In this document: piece by piece, positions 1 through 7,367 of the stretch
How the letters are laid out: each line of letters starts with the position of its first letter
Position numbering within the stretch: position 1 is the stretch's first letter
From: CAYSDH01 sp964429805
GTDB taxonomy: Bacteria; Bacteroidota; Bacteroidia; Flavobacteriales_D; JABDKJ01
Direction: 5' to 3'
Length of the DNA stretch: 15,144 nt
Assembly: GCA_964429805.1 (NCBI GenBank)
Contig: CAYSDH010000077.1
Coordinates: forward strand, 1-15,144
The notes under the pieces: model-generated
What the model saw: only the letters and a program-made list of their open reading frames with translations
What the model was told of the DNA's origin: nothing
Databases searched by the model: none
Program-made: the position numbers and the translations under genes

Positions 1-325
1 TACTGCGTATAATAATACATAGGAGCTTTGCTCCGATTTTCATTTAAAGCCCTTCTACTATTAATGACAACGCACTAAAACGACTGGAACTTAGTAAGCA
101 GCTATTTAATTACTACACCATGAAGATTTAAAACCGGAGCACAACTCCTACTTTTTCTATGGCGCAAGAGCACAGCTCCAGCGCAGCTGACGATTTCCAA
201 AACACCAAAGGCCCACCTGAAACAGTCTTCTCGAGCAAAGCATCGCGCAGCCGAGAAATCTTCCAAAATAAAACGTAGGCGCAAATTAAAAACCCCACCG
301 AAAGCCAGGGCAATAATGGCTGGTC
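1..325. other. Region without a convincing gene
   Basis: No reading frame here resembles a known protein. Two short overlapping minus-strand frames exist (about 128-313 and 102-284). The first would start 12 bases after the acetyltransferase stop and has a hydrophobic N-terminus, but its remainder is rich in Cys, Trp and Arg with no motif. A small hairpin at 22-34 is listed separately. The rest shows nothing I can support. Confidence 0.5.
22..40 (+). terminator. Possible weak intrinsic terminator
   Basis: GGAGC (22-26) and GCTCC (30-34) form a 5-bp stem around a TTT loop, followed by GATTTT and a T-rich stretch. It could end a plus-strand gene lying upstream of the window. The stem is short and the T-run is interrupted, so this is tentative. 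Confidence 0.3.
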
Positions 326-952
326 TCAGCCAAAGTAATCCATACTCACTTGAATGAGGTAGACGACAATGATGATTAAAAGAAACAACACAAAGCCCGC
401 ACCGAGATACTCGCCAAAAGAGACTTCTTCTAAGTATTTTTTGGCCCTGTACACCACCACTGGGTCTCCATTAAATTTAGTCTCTCCATCAGGTAACATC
501 CCGTTTCTATGCGCTACTCCTTTAGAGTACTCATTGTCCTTATGCACCAGAGAAACTAATTCCGTGACAAATTCCACGTCAAACACATACTTCTTAATCG
601 CGCGTGCCGCTTCGCTGGCATAACCAAGGTTCCTTTTCTCTGGTAAAATGTGATAGGCAATTTCTACTTCCTCTTTGCCATCGACCAATTGAGTGATAGC
701 ACCGCACATACCAATAAGCGCGCCTGAATCTTTGTCTCTCAGCGCCAAGAGTCCATTTCCATTCTCATATCTACCCAGCTGCTTTTTTATCCAGCGTTGA
801 CACTGCTCTTCGGGAGTCCCACTATCTAGACTCAGATACCTGGTCGACCCCTCGTCTTTGAAGAACGGTAACCACTCCTGATGAATAGATTCATCAATAA
901 GATGGAAAGTCAGCCTGTCAGAGCTTAATTCACTAGAAGGAAGCAGATTCAT
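326..952 (-). CDS. GNAT-family N-acetyltransferase with C-terminal membrane helix
   Basis: A 208-residue protein of the RimJ/RimL-like GNAT type, which transfers acetyl from acetyl-CoA to an amine. The acetyl-CoA pyrophosphate-binding segment is visible at about residues 106-114 (KRNLGYASEA, matching the R/Q-x-x-G-x-A pattern), preceded by the strand VEIAYHILPE typical of the fold. The acetyltransferase domain covers about residues 10-170. Unusually, residues 182-201 form a strongly hydrophobic segment (LLIIIVVYLI at its core) followed by only a few residues, so the enzyme is probably tail-anchored in the inner membrane with the catalytic domain in the cytoplasm. The substrate cannot be inferred. 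It is transcribed divergently from the TonB receptor gene, with about 95 bases between the starts. The family call is firm; the membrane anchoring is an inference from hydrophobicity. Confidence 0.85.
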   Translation of the reverse strand: MNLLPSSELSSDRLTFHLIDESIHQEWLPFFKDEGSTRYLSLDSGTPEEQCQRWIKKQLGRYENGNGLLALRDKDSGALIGMCGAITQLVDGKEEVEIAYHILPEKRNLGYASEAARAIKKYVFDVEFVTELVSLVHKDNEYSKGVAHRNGMLPDGETKFNGDPVVVYRAKKYLEEVSFGEYLGAGFVLFLLIIIVVYLIQVSMDYFG

Positions 953-1047
953 GTTAAACTTTTCTTAGATCGCGCAAAATATGATAAATGGTCAAGAATA
1001 GGTCAACGTATCGAGTATTTTCGTTGTCTCTATATAAAGAAGGCTGA

Positions 1048-3456
1048 ATGAAACCGATCAGAATATACATTACGGGGCTATTATTTCTCTTTTCAAGCGT
1101 GTTATGCGCACAAGATGAGACGTTTACAGTTTCGGGATACGTGCATGATGCGCTCACAGGAGAATATCTGATCGGAGCCAATGTCTATGAGAAAGAATCG
1201 CTCAAAGGCACCACGACAAATACCTACGGATTTTTCTCGCTTACATTGCCTGCTGGTGAGTATACATTAGTCAGTTCGTTTTTGGGCTACAGGGAGTTTG
1301 AAGAGAAGATTCAACTAGATCAAAATCTAAGTCGAAAAATAGAGCTCAAGTCCTTTGCCATCACCACAGGAGAAGTGGTCATTGAGGCCGAAAAGAAGTC
1401 CAACATAGAGAGTACTCAAATGAGTATTGCCAAACTCGAAGTATCGCAAGTCAAAGACCTACCGGCCATCTTTGGTGAGGTAGATATCTTAAAGACCATT
1501 CAGTTGCTGCCTGGTGTGCAATCAGCAGGAGAAGGTAATGCCGGGTTTTACGTGCGCGGTGGTGGGCCTGATCAAAACTTGATTTTGCTTGATGAGGCTG
1601 TGGTCTATAATGCCTCGCACCTTTTTGGATTCTTTTCAGTCTTTAATGCCGATGCCATTAAAAATGTGGAACTGATTAAAGGCGGTATGCCTGCCAACTA
1701 TGGAGGTAGACTGGCTTCTGTACTTGACATTACCATGAATGATGGTAATTCTAAAAGACTCTCAGGAAGTGGAGGAATAGGTCTAATCTCTTCACGCTTC
1801 ACTCTTGAAGGTCCCATCAAGAAAGACACCGCCTCTTTTATTATTTCGGGTCGAAGAACCTACATCGATGTGCTGACCAAGCCGCTGCTTGCGGGTGGAG
1901 ACTTTGACGGTACGGGTTACTTTTTCTATGACCTCAATGCCAAGGTCAACTGGCGAGTTTCTGATAAAGACAGATTATTCTTATCCGGTTATTTCGGTCG
2001 AGATAAATTTAACTTCACTCAGCCTGATGCAGATATTCTGTTTGCCATACCATGGGGTAACGCCACCACTTCACTGCGTTGGAATCACCTCTTTTCAGAT
2101 AAACTGTTCATGAACCTCACGGGAACATTTACCCAGTACAACTTCGAGTTTCAAGGTGCTCAAGATGACTTTTCGTTCAAGCTCATTTCGGGTATTCGAG
2201 ATTATACTTTCAAGACTGATTTCAGTTATTTCCCCTCACCGCGTCACCGTGTGAAGTTTGGATTAAACTATGTAGACCATCGGTACACTCCGAGTTTTGC
2301 AGAAGTAACGCTCGGAGGTACAGACCTAAACACCGGAGAGCGCACCTTTATCAATGCCGATGAGATTTCAGCATACATCATGGACGACTTTGACCTCACT
2401 GATGACTTAAAGTTAAACATAGGCGTTAGAGCACCATACTTTGTGCAGACGGGGCCATTCGTGCGTTACTCGCCAGACATCAGCACTACTGACACGCTTC
2501 GAGTGTTTGACAAAGGAGAGAAGGTGATAGACTACCTTGGTTTGGAGCCACGTATTTCTGCGCGTTACAGCATAGATAAAGTGTCATCAGTCAAAGCAGC
2601 CTTTACGCGCAATCTACAGTACGTTCACTTGGCTAGTTTTTCACCGCTGGGTCTCCCTACAGACTTATGGATACCGAGTTCAGAATTGGTCAGACCTCAG
2701 ATTGGATTGCAGTATAATGCCGGGTATTTCAGAAACCTCAAAGAAGATAAATATGAAGCGTCTGTGGAGGTCTACTACAAGACCATGGAAAACCAGATTG
2801 AGTATGGTGAAGGCGAGCAACCCCAAAACGGAGCCCTCAATAATGTAGATAACCAGTTAGTTTTCGGTAACGGGTATTCGTACGGAGCAGAATTTTTCTT
2901 GAAGAAAAAATCTGGACGTACCAACGGATGGATTGGCTATACATGGAGTAAAACCATGAGAGAATTTCCAGATATTTTAGATGGTGAGCCGTTTCCTGCT
3001 CGTTATGATAGAAGGCACGACCTCTCTATAGTAGCGACACACAAGCACAGTGAAAAGTGGACCTTTGCCGGGTCTTATGTGTTTGGTACTGGAAGCGCCA
3101 TTACCTTGCCAGAGTCTTGGTTTTTCTCACCTACTTCGCAGCGGGTAGAGTTTATCTACGGCCCGAGAAACTCAAGCAGAATGAGAGACTTTCACCGCTT
3201 AGATTTGTCTGCCACATTACACGTGTCACCCAGCAGATTTAAGAAAGACCCTACCACAGGCGAGCAACTGGAGATACCAAGAAAGTGGGAGACCTCCTGG
3301 AATTTTGGAGTCTATAATGCGTACAACCGAGCCAACCCATTCTTCTATTTCATAGACGTGGTGGCCGAGCCGGGCAATCCTGATTTTGAGTTTGAAGTCA
3401 AGCAGGTAAGCCTCTTCACCATTCTGCCTTCAGTAACATGGAACTTTAAATTTTAA
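1048..3456 (+). CDS. TonB-dependent outer-membrane receptor with carboxypeptidase-like N-terminal domain
   Basis: An 802-residue outer-membrane receptor for energy-dependent uptake of an unknown ligand. Residues 1-22 are a signal peptide ending in CAQ. Residues 25-108 are a carboxypeptidase-regulatory-like beta domain (VSGYVHDALTGEYLIGANV, then GTTTNTYGFFSL), common at the N-terminus of Bacteroidota receptors. The plug domain covers about 118-232, with LLPGVQSAGEGNAGFYVRGG and LDEAVVYNASHLFGFFSVFN as landmarks. The rest is a beta-barrel ending in WNFKF, with the terminal Phe usual for barrel proteins. The start has a purine-rich AAGAAGG a few bases upstream. A TATTTTCG at 1016-1023 matches the Bacteroidota -7 element TAnnTTTG in seven of eight positions, but no -33 element is visible. 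The stop codon shares one base with the next start. The length is rather short for a SusC-type protein, and no SusD follows, so this is not a classical Sus pair. Confidence 0.93.
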   Translation: MKPIRIYITGLLFLFSSVLCAQDETFTVSGYVHDALTGEYLIGANVYEKESLKGTTTNTYGFFSLTLPAGEYTLVSSFLGYREFEEKIQLDQNLSRKIELKSFAITTGEVVIEAEKKSNIESTQMSIAKLEVSQVKDLPAIFGEVDILKTIQLLPGVQSAGEGNAGFYVRGGGPDQNLILLDEAVVYNASHLFGFFSVFNADAIKNVELIKGGMPANYGGRLASVLDITMNDGNSKRLSGSGGIGLISSRFTLEGPIKKDTASFIISGRRTYIDVLTKPLLAGGDFDGTGYFFYDLNAKVNWRVSDKDRLFLSGYFGRDKFNFTQPDADILFAIPWGNATTSLRWNHLFSDKLFMNLTGTFTQYNFEFQGAQDDFSFKLISGIRDYTFKTDFSYFPSPRHRVKFGLNYVDHRYTPSFAEVTLGGTDLNTGERTFINADEISAYIMDDFDLTDDLKLNIGVRAPYFVQTGPFVRYSPDISTTDTLRVFDKGEKVIDYLGLEPRISARYSIDKVSSVKAAFTRNLQYVHLASFSPLGLPTDLWIPSSELVRPQIGLQYNAGYFRNLKEDKYEASVEVYYKTMENQIEYGEGEQPQNGALNNVDNQLVFGNGYSYGAEFFLKKKSGRTNGWIGYTWSKTMREFPDILDGEPFPARYDRRHDLSIVATHKHSEKWTFAGSYVFGTGSAITLPESWFFSPTSQRVEFIYGPRNSSRMRDFHRLDLSATLHVSPSRFKKDPTTGEQLEIPRKWETSWNFGVYNAYNRANPFFYFIDVVAEPGNPDFEFEVKQVSLFTILPSVTWNFKF

Positions 3457-4436
3457 TGGACATGAAATTCGCAAAGCACATATTCGTATTGTCAATGACA
3501 GCCATCGCTTTGTCACTGACTAACTGTACAAAGGATGTCGAGATACCATTTCCAGACACCGAGCCTATTGTTATTGTTGACGGTCAGATAGAGACTGGAG
3601 CGCCTCCGATACTTTTTTTAACCAAGTCACAGAGTTTTAATGCACCTGTAGACCCATCGGCACTGGCTGATATATTTGAGAATGACGCTATGGTGCAAGT
3701 GTCAAATGGAATGGACACCGTGCCTTTGCAAGAATTCTGTTCAAGCGAATTAACGCCTGCAGAACTTGAACTTTTCTCTGACATATTTGGTGTTTCAGAG
3801 CAAGACTTAATTGAGTTGAACTATTGCCTGTATCTAGATCCTACATTCAGCATGGTCGGTGAAGAAGGCAAAGAGTATGAGTTGATGATTGAGACTCAAG
3901 ACGGGCAAGCCATCAATGCAGTAACACGTATTGATCCGCCTATACCGCTTGACTCGCTGTGGTTTGAGCTATGGGCAACTGAAGACACGCTTGGTTTTCT
4001 GCACGGTTTGCTTGATGATCCTGCCATAGACAGAAACGCCTATCACTGGGAGGCGCAGCGTATCAATAGCTATCCTGGCACTGGCGTCATGAAAGATTTT
4101 GACTTCGTTGCGCCTTTGGGTGCAGTCTTTGAAGACCGCTTCTTTGATGGGCTGGAGATTGAGATTTTCTATAACAGAGGGGTTGTGTTTAATAGCAACA
4201 AGGAAGACGACAATAACGAGGAGGCTGGCTTTTTTAAAGTCGGTGACACGGTGGCTGTAAAACTGTCTTCCATCAGTTTAGAAACCTACAACTACATCTT
4301 TGAGTCAGACAATCAGTTGAGCACCAATGGCTCACCTTTTGCTGTGCCTAATAACCTGCCAAGCAATGTGACAGGAGGGCTTGGGCTCTGGGCGGGATAC
4401 GGACCAGTAATAGACACGGTTATTTGTAATCCCTAA
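3456..4436 (+). CDS. DUF4249 family lipoprotein
   Basis: A 326-residue protein matching the DUF4249 family, which is often encoded next to TonB receptors in Bacteroidota. The N-terminal hydrophobic stretch (residues 6-22) ends in LTNC, giving a probable lipidation site at Cys24. Asn at the -1 position is less usual than Gly or Ala. TKDVE follows the cysteine; charged residues there are associated with lipoprotein surface export in this phylum. The family's early segment IVIVDGQIETGAPP is present near residues 38-51, and VGEEGKEYELMIET and AVTRIDPPIPLDS follow in mid-protein. The ATG at 3456 uses the last base of the receptor's TAA, which implies translational coupling; an in-frame ATG two codons later is an alternative start. 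A role as a surface accessory of the upstream receptor is inferred from gene order. The biochemical function of the family is not known to me. Confidence 0.88.
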   Translation: MDMKFAKHIFVLSMTAIALSLTNCTKDVEIPFPDTEPIVIVDGQIETGAPPILFLTKSQSFNAPVDPSALADIFENDAMVQVSNGMDTVPLQEFCSSELTPAELELFSDIFGVSEQDLIELNYCLYLDPTFSMVGEEGKEYELMIETQDGQAINAVTRIDPPIPLDSLWFELWATEDTLGFLHGLLDDPAIDRNAYHWEAQRINSYPGTGVMKDFDFVAPLGAVFEDRFFDGLEIEIFYNRGVVFNSNKEDDNNEEAGFFKVGDTVAVKLSSISLETYNYIFESDNQLSTNGSPFAVPNNLPSNVTGGLGLWAGYGPVIDTVICNP

Positions 4437-4544
4437 GTCTATATTCACTTCTTGTTTTAACTGCTCTGGCGCAATCTTTGTGTTGCCAACAATAGTCTGA
4501 ATATTAATCCCGTTTCGTTCACGGCTGCCGCGCGAGTTAAAGGC

Positions 4545-4552
4545 TACTTTTG
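4545..4552 (+). promoter_or_regulatory. Bacteroidota-type -7 promoter element upstream of the AsmA-like gene
   Basis: TACTTTTG matches the Bacteroidota -7 consensus TAnnTTTG at every fixed position. It lies 25 bases before the AsmA-like ATG, giving a short A/T-rich leader of the usual kind. I could not find a TTG -33 element at the expected spacing of about 19-23 bases, so the call rests on one half of the promoter. It would separate the AsmA/PorE-like unit from the receptor/DUF4249 unit. Confidence 0.4.
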
Positions 4553-4577
4553 ACTCAGCAACCAATAAATTGCCTCG

Positions 4578-7367
4578 ATGAAAAAGTTGTTTAAAGTCCT
4601 CCTTGTTGTCCTAGTCTTGGTCGTGCTGGCCGGGGTCCTTGTGCCGATACTTTTTAAAGACAGAATAGTCCAAGTTGTCAAAGACAATGTAAACGCGAGC
4701 CTCAATGCTGAAGTAGACTTTGGAGACTATAGTCTCACCATTCTCAAAAGCTTTCCAGACTTCACTTTTCAGATTGAAGACATCAGTATAGATGGTATCG
4801 AAGAATTTGACTCACTGCGCTTGGCACACATCGATCAGGCCTCGTTTACCTTAGATTTGAAGAGCGTCATCAAGGGAGAGAAACTAAAAATCAGAGGAAT
4901 AAACATAGACGGAGCAGAACTTAACGCTTATGTCAATGAAGAAGGAATAGCCAACTATGACATTCTGAAAGAAGAGGAGTCAGAATCGGGCGAGACCACA
5001 GACGCGCGTGATGAGTATGTGGTTTTACTTGAAGAGTATTCACTCACTGATGCGAAAGTTATCTATGACAATCGTTCACTCGGAGCGTACTTGATGATAG
5101 ACGGACTTGACCATATCGGAAACGGACAACTGACCAATAAGCAGTATGATCTCAATACGAATACCACGGCAGAGCGCGTGGACGTCACGTACGAGGACGT
5201 CAAGTATCTGAAAAAAGCTACGGCTGAAATCACTGCAAACTTTGACATACAAGATGATTTTAGAGAGTATAATCTCAATGAGAATGAAATACGTGTCAAC
5301 CAACTCTTTCTAACCGCTCAAGGTTTGGTCGAGTTACCAGAAGATGGAATAGACATGGACCTCAAGTATGAGGCGACACGTACAGACCTTAAAAATCTAC
5401 TCTCGCTCATTCCAGAAGATTACCTGCCAAACTTGGAAGGGCTAGAGACGCTGGGTAAAATAGATCTTGATGGCACCGTGAAGGGGCGTTATGATGATGA
5501 CAATCTGCCGGGCTTTACTGTAAACGCAAAAATTGCCGATGGCCGCATCAACTATCCTGACTTGCCAAAGTCTATTGAAAATATTCAGATGCTGGCGAGT
5601 GTGCTTTATCCTGGTGGGGTAGACTTTAATACCATGGAGGTCAACATACCAGACATTCACATGGACATTGCCGAGAGTCCTATCAACGGTACATTCTTTT
5701 TGAAAACACCATTGACTGACCCGTACATAGAAACTACTGTGAAGTCTCAACTCAACCTGTCAAATGTCAGGCAAGCATTGAAGATGGAAGGAGTCGATGA
5801 GCTAAACGGCATCATTACGGCAGACATAGACATGAAAGGAAACATGTCGGCCATCGAAGAGGAGAGGTACCAAGACTTTAGGGCGGCAGGAAAAGTAATC
5901 CTGCAAGACTTTGATTATGAAGCCGACTCGCTGCCAGTAGATGTGCACATTAAAAATGCCTACCTCGCCTTTGATCCTCGTCAGATGGAGTTGACCCAGT
6001 TCAACGGTCAGTTTGGAAAAACAGACCTAAAAGGCTCAGGGAGTATAGACAACTACCTGGGCTACTTTTTAAAAGATGAATTGCTCCACGGAACCTTTAC
6101 CACCAACTCTGCGGTAGTCGATCTTAATGAATTCATGGAGGAGGAAGAAGGCGCTGGTACAGGGACTGGAGAAGAAGAGCCTTTGTCCGTTATTCCAGTG
6201 CCAGATAATGTAGATATCAACTTGATATCAAGCATTGACAACTTGTATTATGGCGACATGGACATTAAGAATGTCTCTGGTTCTATCGAGGTGAAAGAAG
6301 AAGTGGCAAGCATGAAAAACGTGGTGATGGATGTTTTGAGTGGCAAGGTCACTATGAATGGAGACTACAACACAAAAGACGAAGAGGCACCGAGATTTGA
6401 CATGAAGTTTAATCTCGAGAGCATGGACATCACCACCACTGCCAACACTTTTAACACCGTGTCTACGCTGGCACCTGTGGCCAAGCAATCAAAAGGAAAG
6501 TTTACTACAGGCATGAACCTGTCTACGGAATTGGCCGATGACATGAGCCCCATATTTTCAACACTTGATGGGGGAGGAAGCCTGTTTACGGATAACGTGA
6601 TGGTGGAGAATTTTAAACCACTAGTCAAAATTGCCGAAGCCTTGAAGATGGATAAGTGGGCAAGACAGTCTTTTAAAAATGTGAAGTTTGATTACAATTT
6701 TGAAGATGGTCGAGTAAACGTCAAACCCTTTGATATTAAAATAGACGGCATGGAGTCTCGCATAGGTGGGTCCATGAGCTTTGAGCAAGACCTAGATTAT
6801 TCGGTGCAAATCAAAGTGCCAACCGCCAAGCTCGGAGGTCAAGCAAATTCCATTATCGAAGGCTTAGTGGGCAAGGTGAATACGTACGGACTAAATCTCT
6901 CAGTCAGTGAGTTTGTAAATATGAACTTCCTTGTGACAGGCAAGATGGATAATCCAAAAATCAAGCCTACTATACTCGGTCAAGAAGGAAGCACGGTCAA
7001 AGATGTGGTGGTAGAGACAGTGACTCAACTTGCCGACTCCATCAAAGATGAGAAGATAGAAGAAGGTAAAGAGAAGGCCCGTGCGGAGGCGGCCAAGATT
7101 ATCGCTGATGCTCAAAAACGAGCCGATGCCATAATGGTCGAGGCAAATAAAGGTGCCGACAGAGTAAGGGCAGAGGCCGCAAAGGCCGCGCAAAAACTGG
7201 AAGATGAGGCAAAGGGCCCTATTGCTAAGCCGCTGGCCAGAGCTGCTGGTGAGAAGCTGAAAAAAGAAGCCGACAAGAAGGCTCGAAAAGCGATTGCCGA
7301 GGCGCAAAAAAGAGCCGATGGCATAATTGCCAAAGCCGAACAACAAGCTGCAGATAAACTAAAATGA
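4578..7367 (+). CDS. AsmA-like envelope protein with alanine-rich helical tail
   Basis: A 929-residue member of the AsmA-like family. These are inner-membrane-anchored periplasmic proteins, related in fold to lipid-bridging proteins and implicated in outer-membrane lipid homeostasis. A hydrophobic anchor occupies residues 5-26. The AsmA N-terminal region follows, with DYSLTILKSFPDFTFQIEDI at about 50-69 and a repeated beta-strand pattern thereafter. The C-terminal AsmA region spans about 570-795 (DVLSGKVTMNGDYN near 583, LDGGGSLFTDNVMVENF near 663, FLVTGKMDNPKIKP near 783). From about 800 to the end the protein is a charged Ala/Lys/Glu helix-forming tail with few strand breakers, probably a coiled coil. 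It contains two copies of an IA[DE]AQKRAD motif. Similar tails occur, to my recollection, on other Bacteroidota AsmA-like proteins. Its stop overlaps the next gene's start in ATGA, so the two are probably translated together. Confidence 0.88.
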   Translation: MKKLFKVLLVVLVLVVLAGVLVPILFKDRIVQVVKDNVNASLNAEVDFGDYSLTILKSFPDFTFQIEDISIDGIEEFDSLRLAHIDQASFTLDLKSVIKGEKLKIRGINIDGAELNAYVNEEGIANYDILKEEESESGETTDARDEYVVLLEEYSLTDAKVIYDNRSLGAYLMIDGLDHIGNGQLTNKQYDLNTNTTAERVDVTYEDVKYLKKATAEITANFDIQDDFREYNLNENEIRVNQLFLTAQGLVELPEDGIDMDLKYEATRTDLKNLLSLIPEDYLPNLEGLETLGKIDLDGTVKGRYDDDNLPGFTVNAKIADGRINYPDLPKSIENIQMLASVLYPGGVDFNTMEVNIPDIHMDIAESPINGTFFLKTPLTDPYIETTVKSQLNLSNVRQALKMEGVDELNGIITADIDMKGNMSAIEEERYQDFRAAGKVILQDFDYEADSLPVDVHIKNAYLAFDPRQMELTQFNGQFGKTDLKGSGSIDNYLGYFLKDELLHGTFTTNSAVVDLNEFMEEEEGAGTGTGEEEPLSVIPVPDNVDINLISSIDNLYYGDMDIKNVSGSIEVKEEVASMKNVVMDVLSGKVTMNGDYNTKDEEAPRFDMKFNLESMDITTTANTFNTVSTLAPVAKQSKGKFTTGMNLSTELADDMSPIFSTLDGGGSLFTDNVMVENFKPLVKIAEALKMDKWARQSFKNVKFDYNFEDGRVNVKPFDIKIDGMESRIGGSMSFEQDLDYSVQIKVPTAKLGGQANSIIEGLVGKVNTYGLNLSVSEFVNMNFLVTGKMDNPKIKPTILGQEGSTVKDVVVETVTQLADSIKDEKIEEGKEKARAEAAKIIADAQKRADAIMVEANKGADRVRAEAAKAAQKLEDEAKGPIAKPLARAAGEKLKKEADKKARKAIAEAQKRADGIIAKAEQQAADKLK
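7101..7328 (+). repeat. Internal repeat in the AsmA-like tail
   Basis: Two 12-codon copies lie at 7101-7136 and 7293-7328. They encode IADAQKRADAIM (residues 842-853) and IAEAQKRADGII (906-917). They differ at 7 of 36 bases, mostly third positions, which suggests an old in-frame duplication under selection for the helical sequence. Confidence 0.7.

Noticed and set aside
128..313. Minus-strand frame of 61 residues with a hydrophobic N-terminus, just after the acetyltransferase stop
   Set aside because: An equally long overlapping frame exists in another phase (102-284), neither has a motif, and the composition is not protein-like beyond the first 22 residues.
975..1006. Possible minus-strand promoter for the acetyltransferase: TTG, 22-base spacer, TATTTTG
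   Set aside because: The -7 part fits TAnnTTTG only with a one-base deletion (six of eight positions otherwise), so it is too weak to list.
1048..4436. SusC/SusD polysaccharide utilisation locus
   Set aside because: The receptor is short for SusC, the partner is DUF4249 rather than SusD, and no glycoside hydrolase is nearby.
4463..4495. Imperfect hairpin (TGGC..CAA / TTGCCA) after the DUF4249 gene
   Set aside because: It has a bulged 6-bp stem and no T-run afterwards, so it is not a credible terminator.
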